Shown here: positions 29,233 to 40,019 of the stretch, piece after piece | Layout: each line of letters begins with the position of its first letter | Numbering within the stretch: position 1 is the first letter of the stretch | Source: Bacteroidota bacterium | Lineage (GTDB): Bacteria > Bacteroidota > Bacteroidia > Bacteroidales > SZUA-534 | DNA: 64,000 bases | NCBI GenBank assembly: GCA_003250355.1 | Contig: QKGS01000069.1 | Location: forward strand, 85,411 to 149,410 | Reading direction: 5' to 3' | Position numbers and translations under genes: made by a program | Notes under the pieces: generated by a model | What the model was told of the DNA's origin: nothing | Databases searched by the model: none | Seen by the model: the letters and a program-made list of their open reading frames with translations, nothing else

Positions 29233-29922
29233 ATGAGTAAACGAAAATTAGTAGTACTAACAGGAGCCGGAATGAGTGCAGAGAGTGGCATATCTACTTT
29301 TCGCGATTCGGGCGGGCTTTGGGAACAATACAAAATAGAGGAAGTTGCAACTCCCGAAGGGTTTGCAGCAAACCCTGAACTTGTACTTGAATTTTACAAT
29401 AAGCGAAGAGAACAGCTTGACTCAGTAGAACCAAACCTTGGACATAAAGGGTTAGCTGAATTGGAAAATAATTTCGATGTTCACATAATTACCCAGAATA
29501 TCGATAATCTTCATGAAAGAGCCGGTAGTACAAATATACTCCATTTGCATGGTGAATTAACCAAAGTTCGAAGTACAAAGCATCCTGAACTTGTTTACGA
29601 AATAGGGACAAAACCAATAAAAATAGGCGATAAATGCGAAAAAGGTGCTCAGCTCCGACCACATATTGTATGGTTTGGAGAGCAGGTACCTGCTATGGAA
29701 CAAGCTGCAGAAATAGTGTCGCAAGCCGATATATTTGTTGTAATAGGCAGTTCGCTAAATGTATATCCGGCAGCAAGCCTTGTTGCATATGCTCCGCAAA
29801 CTTCGCCCAAATATATTATTGACCCAAAAGATGTTGATATACCTTTCGGCTTATCGTTCTATGCTATTCAAAAAACTGCCGAAGAAGGTGTTAGCAAACT
29901 GATACAACTACTAAAAAAATAA
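29233..29922 (+). CDS. cobB: NAD-dependent protein deacylase, sirtuin family
   Basis: 229 aa; LTGAGMSAESGISTFRDSGGLW, ITQNIDNLHERAGS, HLHGE, RPHIVWFGE, VIGSSLNVYPAA. Confidence 0.94.
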   Translation: MSKRKLVVLTGAGMSAESGISTFRDSGGLWEQYKIEEVATPEGFAANPELVLEFYNKRREQLDSVEPNLGHKGLAELENNFDVHIITQNIDNLHERAGSTNILHLHGELTKVRSTKHPELVYEIGTKPIKIGDKCEKGAQLRPHIVWFGEQVPAMEQAAEIVSQADIFVVIGSSLNVYPAASLVAYAPQTSPKYIIDPKDVDIPFGLSFYAIQKTAEEGVSKLIQLLKK

Positions 29923-30530
29923 TGAAAATACAGAAATTATTTACACTTTTTGCACTGTTCCTATTTTCAATATCGGTTTACACACAAGGTTTCGATGGCG
30001 GATTATTAATAGGTATAGCACCTACTCAAATAGATGGTGACAATTATTGGGGGTTCAATAAAGTAGGTATAGTTGGCGGAGCATTTGTAACACGTGAATT
30101 TAAACAAGGTATAGGCGGAAAAGCTGCATTACGATATATTGAAAAAGGGAGTCAAAAAGGCGATAACGATGAACCTTTACCCTACTACAAAGCACGCCTA
30201 CATTATGTAGAAATGCCTGTAACAGCAACATATAATTACAAAAAGAAACTGGAACTTGAAGCCGGTATTTCACTCGGATACCTTATAAAAGCTAAAGAAG
30301 CTTATATTAGCAACTATATGAACGAGCCTGTATATGTTTACGAACCATTTGAAATTGGCGCATTAGCCGGTGTAAGCTATCATTTTCACAAATTATTTGC
30401 TGTAAATGCCCAGTTTATGTATTCACTACTGCCTGTAAAAAAATACAACACTAAAAACCAAACTGCCTTTAGCGGGCAATACAACCAGGTTGTAATACTT
30501 ACCCTGATTTATAAAATGTCGCCAAAATAA
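29922..30530 (+). CDS. PorT-like outer membrane beta-barrel protein
   Basis: 202 aa; signal peptide; GGLLIGIAPTQIDGDNYWGFNKVGIVGGAFV; starts within the cobB stop codon (TAATG overlap). Confidence 0.7.
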   Translation: MKIQKLFTLFALFLFSISVYTQGFDGGLLIGIAPTQIDGDNYWGFNKVGIVGGAFVTREFKQGIGGKAALRYIEKGSQKGDNDEPLPYYKARLHYVEMPVTATYNYKKKLELEAGISLGYLIKAKEAYISNYMNEPVYVYEPFEIGALAGVSYHFHKLFAVNAQFMYSLLPVKKYNTKNQTAFSGQYNQVVILTLIYKMSPK

Positions 30531-30664
30531 ACGTCAATAGTTTAAAAAACTGATATAAATAATTATATACAGAGCCTTTATTTACAAATAAATTAATACT
30601 TATGTTTGTATTAACAATTAAATTATAAGCTTATTAAAAAACATTAAATTGATAATTTCTTTTT

Positions 30665-31531
30665 ATGAAAACTACTAAAAACTATCCATTAATAGAAGGT
30701 TGGATTTCAGTAATAATCAATACTCTGTTATTTGTATTAAAATACTGGGCAGGAATAGTTACCGGCTCAATAGCTTTAATAGCCGATGCCTGGCATACAC
30801 TAACCGACTCATTCAGTTCCATAATAGTAATAGTAAGTGCAAAAATAAGCAACAAACCTGCCGATCATAAGCGCCCATTCGGTTATGGACGCACCGACCT
30901 TATAAGCTCAATAATAATAGGTGTTCTATTGGCATTTATAGGAATAGAATTTATATCAAAAAGTATAAATCAGCTAAAAGGGGGCGAAAAAGTAATATTT
31001 GGAACCATAGCGTGGGTAGTAACTATTATTTCCATTATAGTAAAAGAGTTGCTTGCCCAGTACGCATTTTGGGCAGGCAGAAAAACTGACTCTCAAATAC
31101 TTAAAGCCGATGGCTGGCATCATCGCACCGATTCTTTATCGTCGGTAATAGTTTTAATAGGGATTATATTCGGCAAATATTTTTGGTGGATTGATGGAGT
31201 ACTTGGTATAATTGTAGCAATAATGATATTTTATGCAGCATATGAGATACTACAAAGCAGCATATTACGCCTTATGGGCGAAACACCCGATAACGAAACT
31301 ATTGAAAAAATTGAAAAAATAGTACTCAATATTGATTCAAATCTGGGACCTCATCATTATCATATTCACAAATACGGTGGACATATAGAACTTACATTTC
31401 ATGTATTTATGCCAATGAACTGGAGCCTTATAAATGCACACGAAATAACCGTAAAAATAGAAGATACTATTAAGGAACAGCTTAACATAGAGGCAACTAT
31501 ACATATGGAACCCGATTGTATTGATGCTTAA
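30665..31531 (+). CDS. Cation diffusion facilitator family transporter
   Basis: 288 aa; GSIALIADAWHTLTDSFSSIIV, HKRPFGYGR, DGWHHRTDSLSSV. Confidence 0.93.
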   Translation: MKTTKNYPLIEGWISVIINTLLFVLKYWAGIVTGSIALIADAWHTLTDSFSSIIVIVSAKISNKPADHKRPFGYGRTDLISSIIIGVLLAFIGIEFISKSINQLKGGEKVIFGTIAWVVTIISIIVKELLAQYAFWAGRKTDSQILKADGWHHRTDSLSSVIVLIGIIFGKYFWWIDGVLGIIVAIMIFYAAYEILQSSILRLMGETPDNETIEKIEKIVLNIDSNLGPHHYHIHKYGGHIELTFHVFMPMNWSLINAHEITVKIEDTIKEQLNIEATIHMEPDCIDA

Positions 31532-31592
31532 GAATCTAATTTACTGTACACATAAGAAATATACAATATTTAACTATAAAGAGTTTTATTAG

Positions 31593-31600
31593 TATATTTG
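31593..31600 (+). promoter_or_regulatory. Possible Bacteroidota -7 element (TATATTTG) upstream of the DUF5686 gene
   Basis: Exact match to TAnnTTTG ending 19 nt before the annotated ATG. Confidence 0.35.
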
Positions 31601-31619
31601 ATAACAAAAGCTACAATTA

Positions 31620-34256
31620 ATGCCCTGCACAATGATACCAAAAGGGAAATATTTATTGTTCATATTGTGTACTCTTTCACTTATACCATCTACCGGTTTT
31701 TCACAAAAAATATCGGGAGTAATAAAAGATGCAGAGGGCAATGCTATAAAATATGCTACCCTTTATATTGAGGAATTACAAACAGGAACATCGGCTAATC
31801 AACACGGCGAGTACGCTATATATACAGGCAAAGGGGCATTTAACCTAAGTGTGCGGGCTTTAGGTTTTACTCCCTCTTACGAGAAAATAACGGTGAAAAC
31901 TACTGATGTGCAGAAAGATATAACCCTTTACCAACAATCGTACATATTGGCAGGTGTTACCATTCGAGCCGACAATGAAGACCCCGCATATTCAATAATG
32001 CGAAATGCAATAGCCCGTGCACCTGCTTTTATTAATCAGGCAGAGTCGTACAGCTCAGAACTGTATATGAAAGGTGCAATTAAGGTTAAAAAAATACCAA
32101 AAATAATAGCCAAAAAACTTGAAGTAAACGGCGAGCGTCCACAGGAAGGGCAAATATACATTAACGAATCGGTTAGTCGAATAACTTTTAACGCTCCCGA
32201 TAAATACCGGCAGGAGGTAATATCGGTAAATAATACATTTCCGTTTGAAAATAACGATGCCCCGGTTTTGCAAATGTCATCAGGTAGCATATACAAGTCA
32301 ATGGACGATTTTTATATATCGCCGTTTGCACCAAATGCATTTGCACATTATAATTTTGAGCACGTTGGTCTTTTGCAAGATGGCGAATACTACATTAACA
32401 AAATAAAGGTAACTCCAAAGCGCAAAAGCAAATTGCTTATGGAAGGGTATTTGTACATAGTTGATGAATTGTGGTGCGTTTATAGTTATGATATAGTTCT
32501 AAAACCTATGTTTACATCGGTAAGGCTTAAACAATTTTATGCTCCGGTAAAAGGTAACAATTTCCTTCCGGTAAATATTTTTGCAGAAGCCGACTTTAGT
32601 GCCATGGGTGTTGAAGCTTCGGGTACTTATACCAGTACTATTAAGTATTTTAATGTAAAAATAAACCCTCAATTCTCAATGAACAGTATATCGAAACAGG
32701 TATATAACCCTGTTGTTGATACTACTGCAAAAAATGAAAAGCCACAGAACGAAAAAATAGAAAAAATAGACCTAAAACTTGAAGAGCTATTGTCGAACAA
32801 TAACCCTACTACCCGTGATATGTTCGAAATGGAGAAGCTTATGACAAAAAAGGCTGAACTGTTAGAGGTAGAAGAACGCGACAATAAACTTGAAGTAGGC
32901 CCTTATTATGAACAAATAGTAAATAAAGACGCATACAAACATGACTCAACATATTGGGACTCAATACGACCAATACCTGTAAGCGACGAAGAACAATACA
33001 CCTACAGGAAGCATGAAGAAAAACAAATTCAGGAAGAGTCTAAATCGGTGGTTTTAAAAAGTTTGGAAATAGCTGCAATAGGTAACAATGAATGGGAACG
33101 AAGCCGTAAACACTATTTATTCTATCCCGGATTGTTTGCGTTACGTAACATAGGCTTTAATCCTGTTGACGGATGGCAACTTAAACAACACCTGAAATAC
33201 AGGTGGAATATTGACTCTCTATCGCATATGATAGAAATAACAGGCCATGCTGGATATGCTTTTAGCCGCGAATCGTTTTTTGGTCATGCCCACGCTGTAA
33301 TAGAACATATTCCAAGTAAAAATGGAGTTATTATATTAGCCGGTGGATATGGCAGTCGAAACTTTAATACCGGCGGCGATATGGGTACCCCTGAAGATAT
33401 TAATATGTTCTATAACCTATTTATAAAGGAAAGTTATGTGAAGTATTTTCACGATACACATTTCGGAATATTCCATAACATCGAACTTATAAATGGGCTT
33501 TCAATGTTTACAGGCTTAGGCTACAATAAAATTGACAGTTTGCATAACAATACTAACTTTTCGTTCCTATATCCCGACGACCAATACTTGCCAAACATAC
33601 CGGACAATAGCGAACTGACTGTTGAAAATATTAGTCCCCGTGAGCAAGTATCATATAGAATTGGTTTGGCATACACCCCCAAAATGACATATAGAATTAT
33701 AAAAGGCAAAAAATATCCCGAAAGAGCTAAATATCCTATTATAGCTGCAGGCTACACCGGTAATATACTATTGCCGGGCAATGCTACCGGATTTGGAAAA
33801 GTTAACTTTTCAGTATCACAGTATTTCGATTTTTACAAAATATCATCGTTAAAATATAAATTAGAAACAGGCACTTTTGTACACAACAATAATGTACATT
33901 TTTCAAACTTTAAACACTTCAGAACATATAGTGAAATATTTACTACCCGTTGGTTCAATTACGAGGGTTACTATTTGCTCAACAGCTATGAATACAGTAC
34001 TATGGGTAAATATTTTGAAGGACATATTCATTACAAAAACAAATATTTGCTATTAAAGCGGCTTCCCATAATTAGTAATACTTTGTGGGATGAGAACATA
34101 TACGCCAGCTGGCTTACAGTAGAAGGTAAGAGACCATATTTCGAAGTGGGTTATTCTATGAGCGATATTATGTTTATGGGCGAAATAGGGCTATTTGTTG
34201 GTTTTAAACAACACTATTTTCATGGTGTTGGTTTAAAGGCTTCGTTTGTATTTTAG
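31620..34256 (+). CDS. DUF5686 / carboxypeptidase-like regulatory domain outer membrane protein
   Basis: 878 aa; ISGVIKDAEGNAIKYATLYIEELQTGTSANQHGEYAIYTGKG; large C-terminal barrel ending in F. Confidence 0.85.
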   Translation: MPCTMIPKGKYLLFILCTLSLIPSTGFSQKISGVIKDAEGNAIKYATLYIEELQTGTSANQHGEYAIYTGKGAFNLSVRALGFTPSYEKITVKTTDVQKDITLYQQSYILAGVTIRADNEDPAYSIMRNAIARAPAFINQAESYSSELYMKGAIKVKKIPKIIAKKLEVNGERPQEGQIYINESVSRITFNAPDKYRQEVISVNNTFPFENNDAPVLQMSSGSIYKSMDDFYISPFAPNAFAHYNFEHVGLLQDGEYYINKIKVTPKRKSKLLMEGYLYIVDELWCVYSYDIVLKPMFTSVRLKQFYAPVKGNNFLPVNIFAEADFSAMGVEASGTYTSTIKYFNVKINPQFSMNSISKQVYNPVVDTTAKNEKPQNEKIEKIDLKLEELLSNNNPTTRDMFEMEKLMTKKAELLEVEERDNKLEVGPYYEQIVNKDAYKHDSTYWDSIRPIPVSDEEQYTYRKHEEKQIQEESKSVVLKSLEIAAIGNNEWERSRKHYLFYPGLFALRNIGFNPVDGWQLKQHLKYRWNIDSLSHMIEITGHAGYAFSRESFFGHAHAVIEHIPSKNGVIILAGGYGSRNFNTGGDMGTPEDINMFYNLFIKESYVKYFHDTHFGIFHNIELINGLSMFTGLGYNKIDSLHNNTNFSFLYPDDQYLPNIPDNSELTVENISPREQVSYRIGLAYTPKMTYRIIKGKKYPERAKYPIIAAGYTGNILLPGNATGFGKVNFSVSQYFDFYKISSLKYKLETGTFVHNNNVHFSNFKHFRTYSEIFTTRWFNYEGYYLLNSYEYSTMGKYFEGHIHYKNKYLLLKRLPIISNTLWDENIYASWLTVEGKRPYFEVGYSMSDIMFMGEIGLFVGFKQHYFHGVGLKASFVF

Positions 34257-34271
34257 TATTAGGGTTTAAAT

Positions 34272-34309
34272 AATCGGGAAGAGATTGTAAATTAAAACTC
34301 TTCCCGATT
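34272..34309. terminator. Putative bidirectional terminator between convergent genes
   Basis: aatcgggaagagat ... actcttcccgatt hairpin between the DUF5686 gene (+) and the GH16 gene (-). Confidence 0.6.
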
Positions 34310-34343
34310 TTAGCCAACCTTTATTATCAATTAATTGAAAGTA

Positions 34344-36215
34344 CTATTCTAAATATAGTTTTTGCACTTTATTATCAATTTTAATAAAATATAATCCCTT
34401 TTGTAAATTTGAAACATCCAGGGTGTAACTGTCTGAATTTTCAATAATTACATCTATCATTGTTACACCATTTGTATTGTAAATAGTAACAGGAGTTATT
34501 TCATTTATTTGTTCAAGCTGAATATTTACAACATCGGTTGCCGGATTAGGGAAAATTGCAAATATTGGTTCATCAGCATTGGTATCTTCTGTCGATATTT
34601 GTCCGCTTTTCATTGAACTAACACGTGTCATTACAATTTTATCAAGATTCCATGTCCAGTTGGTACCACCGGCCGATATTCTTATGGTATGATTACCCTT
34701 TGTGAAGTTTGCTGTATTGCTGGCTTTAAGAGTTTTATAAGTATCCCAGGCTCCATTGTTAGGTACTGTTGTAGTATTCCAAACATTGGTTCCCATACCA
34801 AATTTGATGGTTGAACCTGTATTAGGCGACGATATGTAGTAAACAATTTCATAAGCACCGTCTTCAGGTATGGTTATATTAAAATCCATCCAGTCGTCTT
34901 TATTAATGTAATTTGCTGTCCAGCTTGTTTTGTTGGCACCGTAAGGAACTTTACCATCGTTGAAAGTACCACCTGTTTTTGCAAAGCTTTCGGCCTGAAT
35001 AGTAATAGAGCTACCTGTAGTAGTTCCTCCTGTACTGCCACTGCTACTTGCAACAGGCTTATATACACGCACCCAATCAACTTTCATTTGATTTTTGGCA
35101 GTATTGTTCAAGTCGGCACTTGAAGGAGTTTTGTCCAATAACCAGCCTTGCGATTCCATATTAATTATTATTTGTAGCTCTTTAGTAAATCCTTTGGCTT
35201 CGTTAGTTACTCCATTGCCATCGGTATCAGTATTGTCGCCACCCTGGAACCATCCCGGATCTATAACATTGTAACCTTTCGATGCATTACTTGCAGCCTG
35301 CAGTTTCGAGAAACTATATGAACTGGAAGTCGAGTGTACTGTTACAGCAGAATATCCGTCACTACCATTTGTAGGCATATAGTACCCGTTTCCATCTTTA
35401 GTTACAGAGTTATAATATGTATACTGCCATGTACCATTCATATTAGTAGCCATAGCATTATAATACATTACACGTACCAATGCCCCATCAATATAATATT
35501 CAAAGTGTTTAGGACTTATCCAGTATACACCCATTCTCATATATCGGCGATTCCCACCGTTCCAACAGTAAGCCCCCCAACCTCCTGCAGAAGTTATTTT
35601 TGAGATAGGATACCAACTATTTTTGTCGCGTGGTTGATAATCGGTAAACGGACTCCGAACAAATGAGTGATGACTTATGTGAGTGAAGTTTTTAAAATAA
35701 TCGACACCGCCATAGTTTTCAATTATGTCTATCTCTTCAGTATCGTCGGGGCTTAATAGCCAAAAACAAGATGCTAATGAAATGTTAGCAACACTAAGCG
35801 ATGCTTCAACATATACCGGGTATTTAACTTTATTGTTCGATGTTACACAACCCGATTGTACGCCATATGAGCCACCTTTAGTTTTATTCGAGGTATAACC
35901 TACCTTTACTACAAGGTTATCACCATCAACGGAAACGTTTGCAGTATTCCAGTAAGTGTACCCCGGACCATCCCATGCATTGTGGTAGAAATTACTCCAT
36001 TTATTACTTCCAAAGTTTTTTCTTGCAGCATAGCCGCCTGAACCAAATGTTGCATTATAGCTGAAGTCATCGGACATATTGCTTTGAAGCTGCCATGTTT
36101 TCCCCGAGCCTGCATTGGCCGGCACCGGTATCGACGACCATTCTTGTGCATAAGCACTTGAAAATAACAGTATTAGACTAACCAATGCTGTTTGAAACAA
36201 AAATGTTCTTTTCAT
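34344..36215 (-). CDS. Secreted GH16 (agarase/porphyranase-like) with one CBM6-like domain and T9SS type A sorting domain
   Basis: 623 aa; GH16 catalytic motif EEIDIIEN (ExDxxE) in WLLSPDDTEEIDIIENYGG; CBM6-like block IQAESFAKTGGTFNDGKVPYG...WTWNLDKIVMTR; C-term FAIFPNPATDVVNIQ...GLYFIKIDNKVQKLYLE. Confidence 0.88.
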   Translation of the reverse strand: MKRTFLFQTALVSLILLFSSAYAQEWSSIPVPANAGSGKTWQLQSNMSDDFSYNATFGSGGYAARKNFGSNKWSNFYHNAWDGPGYTYWNTANVSVDGDNLVVKVGYTSNKTKGGSYGVQSGCVTSNNKVKYPVYVEASLSVANISLASCFWLLSPDDTEEIDIIENYGGVDYFKNFTHISHHSFVRSPFTDYQPRDKNSWYPISKITSAGGWGAYCWNGGNRRYMRMGVYWISPKHFEYYIDGALVRVMYYNAMATNMNGTWQYTYYNSVTKDGNGYYMPTNGSDGYSAVTVHSTSSSYSFSKLQAASNASKGYNVIDPGWFQGGDNTDTDGNGVTNEAKGFTKELQIIINMESQGWLLDKTPSSADLNNTAKNQMKVDWVRVYKPVASSSGSTGGTTTGSSITIQAESFAKTGGTFNDGKVPYGANKTSWTANYINKDDWMDFNITIPEDGAYEIVYYISSPNTGSTIKFGMGTNVWNTTTVPNNGAWDTYKTLKASNTANFTKGNHTIRISAGGTNWTWNLDKIVMTRVSSMKSGQISTEDTNADEPIFAIFPNPATDVVNIQLEQINEITPVTIYNTNGVTMIDVIIENSDSYTLDVSNLQKGLYFIKIDNKVQKLYLE

Positions 36216-36555
36216 AACTGAAAATTTTTTAGTTAAAAGTTTAATAGTTTTTCGTTACTCAAAGTATTAATTTTTGCTTTTCAGTTTACCAATTTGTGAA
36301 ATGCTATTGCTCAAATAGTTAAGAAATTTTATAGTGTCATGTTTTTTCGCAATAGTTTTGTAACAAAATTGTAATATTGGAGAGCTTATTAATAGATGTT
36401 AGAAAATAATAGAATAACTACGATTTACGAATATTGAATGTCATACTGCTTTTTTTCTTGTGTGATGATATTGTCCTGATGCTTTAGGGTTAGTAATCAG
36501 CTATTTTAAGCTTGAAATGTTTAGGGCAGCAAGATAAAAAGGTATATAATAGCTA

Positions 36556-37488
36556 TTAATGCAAGTCAATAGAATTAAGCATTCTAAATGAATGCTCAAT
36601 AGTTTTATTTATCTCTTCCAGATATTCTTTTACAGCTTTTACACTTCCCGGAATAGCATATATCTGAGTGTTGTTAAGTACACCGGCAATGCTTCGGCTG
36701 GTAAGAGCATTTGGAATTTTGGCACCATACTTTAAACGTATATGATCCATTATTCCCGGTATTTCAAAGTCAATAACATCGGCAACTACTTTGGGAGTAA
36801 AATCACGTTTACCAATACCTGTTCCTCCGGTTGTAATAACTATATCGTAATTCTCTTCAGCCGATTTCAGGAGTATATCTTTAATTTTCTCAGGATCATC
36901 AGGAAGTATCGTATTTGTAATCTCGTATGTGCGGTTATTCTCTTTAAAGAACTCTTCCATTATCTGAGAAGCAGTTGGTCCGCTTTTATCTTCATATTCA
37001 CCGGCAAAAGCACGGTCACTTAAGGTAATAACGTGAGTTTTTATTACTCGGGGTTTGTATTCAAGAACATCGCCGGGTTTTAGTTCACCACCTTTAATTA
37101 CTCTTGTGAAAATGCCCTCGCGCGGCATAACACAGTCGCCAACTATATGGAATATCTCACATCCGTGGTGACATTTTTTACCTATCTGTGTAACTTCAAG
37201 TTCAACGTTATCACTTACAAAACGGTCAAGAACAGCAGTCTTATGTAACTCAAGTCCTTCTGTTGTAATATTTTCGGCAAACACTCCGTAGTCAAGTTTT
37301 ACATCTTTCTTCATCTGCTTCATTTTGTCGAAGCTTTCAGTTCCTAACAAACTAACTTGGCGATGCCATTTTCCGGCATGAGCATCACCTACAATTCCCT
37401 TATCGTCAATTGTAATAGAATCAACAGGTTTTTTAACTACACCTTTTTTCTCTGATATGTTTAGTGAAATTACTTTTATTTGTGTCAT
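36556..37488 (-). CDS. MOSC domain fused to MogA/MoaB-type molybdenum cofactor domain
   Basis: 310 aa; MOSC half (GDAHAGKWHRQVSLLG, FAENITTEGLEL) and MoaB/MogA half (TLSDRAFAGEYEDKSGP, ITTGGTGIGKRDFTPK). Confidence 0.88.
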   Translation of the reverse strand: MTQIKVISLNISEKKGVVKKPVDSITIDDKGIVGDAHAGKWHRQVSLLGTESFDKMKQMKKDVKLDYGVFAENITTEGLELHKTAVLDRFVSDNVELEVTQIGKKCHHGCEIFHIVGDCVMPREGIFTRVIKGGELKPGDVLEYKPRVIKTHVITLSDRAFAGEYEDKSGPTASQIMEEFFKENNRTYEITNTILPDDPEKIKDILLKSAEENYDIVITTGGTGIGKRDFTPKVVADVIDFEIPGIMDHIRLKYGAKIPNALTSRSIAGVLNNTQIYAIPGSVKAVKEYLEEINKTIEHSFRMLNSIDLH

Positions 37489-37581
37489 GTTCGTTACAGT
37501 TGGCAGTAATTATGAATAAAGCTTGTTCCTTAATTATTTATACCTGTAAATAATTAATATTTAATTTTAGATATATTTCTT

Positions 37582-38028
37582 CTATATATTATCGCTTGCA
37601 TACCATTCAGCATACGAAGTAGCAGTTTCATATAGTTTTATGCTAAATAACTTTAACTCATTGGACAAACACTTCTTTATTCTATCTGCAAAATCGACAA
37701 CAAAATTTTCACAAGTTGGTTGATAATCAACATAAAGAGTATTGCCTATCATCTCAGACATTGTAATACAATCAAGCATAGAATCATTACTTAATACCAG
37801 TGCATGATCAAAAACATCAACTATTTCAGCTTTAACTATTTTCTTTAAATCACCGAAATCAATTATCATTCCAAGTTTATTGTTACCCTTATCGCCTATT
37901 GGTTCACCAATTACAGTTACAAATAGTTTGTACGAATGTCCGTGAATATGTTTGCAAGGTCCATCGTAGCCCTTTAGGGCATGAGCCATTTCAAAATCAT
38001 ATTGTTTTGTTACTCTAACTACTGCCAT
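37582..38028 (-). CDS. queD: 6-pyruvoyl-tetrahydropterin synthase / 6-carboxytetrahydropterin synthase family
   Basis: 148 aa; DFEMAHALKGYDGPCKHIHGHSYKLFVTV, MIIDFGDLK, FDHALVL, PTCENFV. Confidence 0.88.
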   Translation of the reverse strand: MAVVRVTKQYDFEMAHALKGYDGPCKHIHGHSYKLFVTVIGEPIGDKGNNKLGMIIDFGDLKKIVKAEIVDVFDHALVLSNDSMLDCITMSEMIGNTLYVDYQPTCENFVVDFADRIKKCLSNELKLFSIKLYETATSYAEWYASDNI

Positions 38029-38103
38029 TTATTTTTTTTTTGCAAAGTTAGTATTATTGATTTATAAACAATCTTTTTGGGTGTAATTATTTAGAATGAA
38101 AAT

Positions 38104-38144
38104 AAATAAAAAAATGGCTGTTCGGAATACTCCAAACAGCCATT
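38104..38144 (-). terminator. Rho-independent terminator of asnB
   Basis: aatggctgtt-(12)-aacagccatt stem followed on the minus strand by a T-rich run, immediately 3' of asnB. Confidence 0.8.
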
Positions 38145-38164
38145 ATATATTACTTTATCTATAT

Positions 38165-39832
38165 TTATTTTTTATACTTATCGGCATGAACATTAACCGC
38201 TCTACCCGAAGGGTCGTTCATGTTTTTGAACGATTCATCCCAAGCCAAAGCCTCGGCTGTGCTACAAGCTACCGAAGGTACTGAAGGTACACTTAGTGCT
38301 GCTGTTTCCGATGGGAAATGACTTTCAAATATTGAACGATAAAAGAATTCCTCTTTACTTTTTGGAGTTTGTGTAGGGAATTTATATTTAGCATTAGCTA
38401 ATTGTTCGTCGGTAACTTTCTCAGCAACAAGTTCTTTCAAAGTATCAATCCAATTGTATCCAACACCGTCGGAGAATTGTTCTTTCTGACGCCAAGCAAC
38501 CTCGGCAGGTATATAACGCTCAAAAGCCTTACGAACAACCCATTTCTCCATACGCTCAGGAGTAATCATTTTATCTTTAGGATTTATACGCATTGCTATA
38601 TCAATAAACTCTTTATCGAGGAAAGGTACACGACCTTCAATTCCCCATGCTGCAAGCGATTTATTAGCACGCAAACAATCGTACATATGCAGTTTACTTA
38701 ATTTACGAACTGTTTCTTCGTGAAATTCCTTAGCATTTGGTGCTTTGTGGAAATAGAGGTAACCTCCAAATATTTCGTCAGCACCTTCGCCCGATAATAC
38801 CATTTTTATACCCATGGCTTTAATAGCACGCGCCATTAAATACATAGGGGTAGATGCACGAACTGTAGTAACATCATAAGTTTCAAGCTGGTAAATAACA
38901 TCGCGAATTGCGTCTAAGCCTTCTTGAATAGTAAATTCAACTTCATGGTGAACAGTTCCGATATAGTCGGCAACTTTTTTAGCAGCAGCTAAATCGGGAG
39001 AACCTTTTAATCCTACAGCAAAAGAGTGTAAGTTCGGATACCAAGCCTCTGTTCTACCGTTCTCTTCTACTCTGTCTCGGGCATATTTTTTTGCTAATGC
39101 CGATGTAACAGAAGAATCGAGACCACCGGATAGCAATACACCATAAGGAACATCAGACATTAACTGACGCTTTACAGCTTGCTCTAAAGCATCTCCAAGT
39201 TCTTCTATACTTGTTTCATTATCTTTAACGTTATCAAATTCTGTCCAGTCACGAATGTACCATTTAACTAACTCACCCTTTTTGCTAGAGTAATAGTGTC
39301 CGGGAGGAAATAATTCTATTTTGGTACATACTCCCTCAAGTGCTTTTAGCTCCGACGCAACATAGAATGTACCATTTGCATCCCAACCCATATATAAAGG
39401 AATTATTCCCATATGGTCACGGGCAACTAAATATTCATTTTTCTCAGAATCATAAAGTGCAAATCCGAATATACCATTCAGGTCATCAAGAAATTCTGCA
39501 CCCTTTTCTTTATAAAGAGCTAATATTACTTCACAGTCTGATTTTGTTTTGAAATTATATTTTCCTTCAAACTGTTTACGTATTTCAAGGTGATTATATA
39601 TTTCACCATTTACTGCAAGTATTACTTTATTATTGTCACTGTACAATGGCTGCTTACCCGAAGTAGGGTCAACTATTGCTAAACGCTCATGAGCAAGTAT
39701 AGCTTTATCTTCACAGTGTATTCCGCTCCAGTCGGGCCCGCGGTGGCGTATTTTTTTCGACATTTCAAGCAAACGCGGTCTAAGCTCATTTGCATCTTGC
39801 TTTAAATCAAAAGCACAAACTATTCCACACAT
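38165..39832 (-). CDS. asnB: Asparagine synthase B
   Basis: 555 aa; N-terminal MCGIVCAFD, RGPDWSG, GVLLSGGLDSSVTSALA, VLSGEGADEIFGGYLYFHKAP. Confidence 0.96.
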   Translation of the reverse strand: MCGIVCAFDLKQDANELRPRLLEMSKKIRHRGPDWSGIHCEDKAILAHERLAIVDPTSGKQPLYSDNNKVILAVNGEIYNHLEIRKQFEGKYNFKTKSDCEVILALYKEKGAEFLDDLNGIFGFALYDSEKNEYLVARDHMGIIPLYMGWDANGTFYVASELKALEGVCTKIELFPPGHYYSSKKGELVKWYIRDWTEFDNVKDNETSIEELGDALEQAVKRQLMSDVPYGVLLSGGLDSSVTSALAKKYARDRVEENGRTEAWYPNLHSFAVGLKGSPDLAAAKKVADYIGTVHHEVEFTIQEGLDAIRDVIYQLETYDVTTVRASTPMYLMARAIKAMGIKMVLSGEGADEIFGGYLYFHKAPNAKEFHEETVRKLSKLHMYDCLRANKSLAAWGIEGRVPFLDKEFIDIAMRINPKDKMITPERMEKWVVRKAFERYIPAEVAWRQKEQFSDGVGYNWIDTLKELVAEKVTDEQLANAKYKFPTQTPKSKEEFFYRSIFESHFPSETAALSVPSVPSVACSTAEALAWDESFKNMNDPSGRAVNVHADKYKK

Positions 39833-40019
39833 ATTTTATAAAATATAATCTTTAATTACCCCTTGTTAATAATTTGCCACAAAAATATATTCTTTTCTTA
39901 TAATTTGTAACAAAACTGCTCAATAATTTTATAGTCTAAAATAAGACTGGGCGAATTTACTTATTTTTTTGCAGCATACAAAAAGTTTAACACACATATG
40001 TTTTATAAAAGAGGTTTTA

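Noticed and set aside
29233-29922. SIR2-domain protein as an anti-phage defence gene (Thoeris/DSR-like)
   Set aside because: Stand-alone 229-aa protein with normal sirtuin deacylase motifs and no defence partner gene next to it; better called CobB-type.
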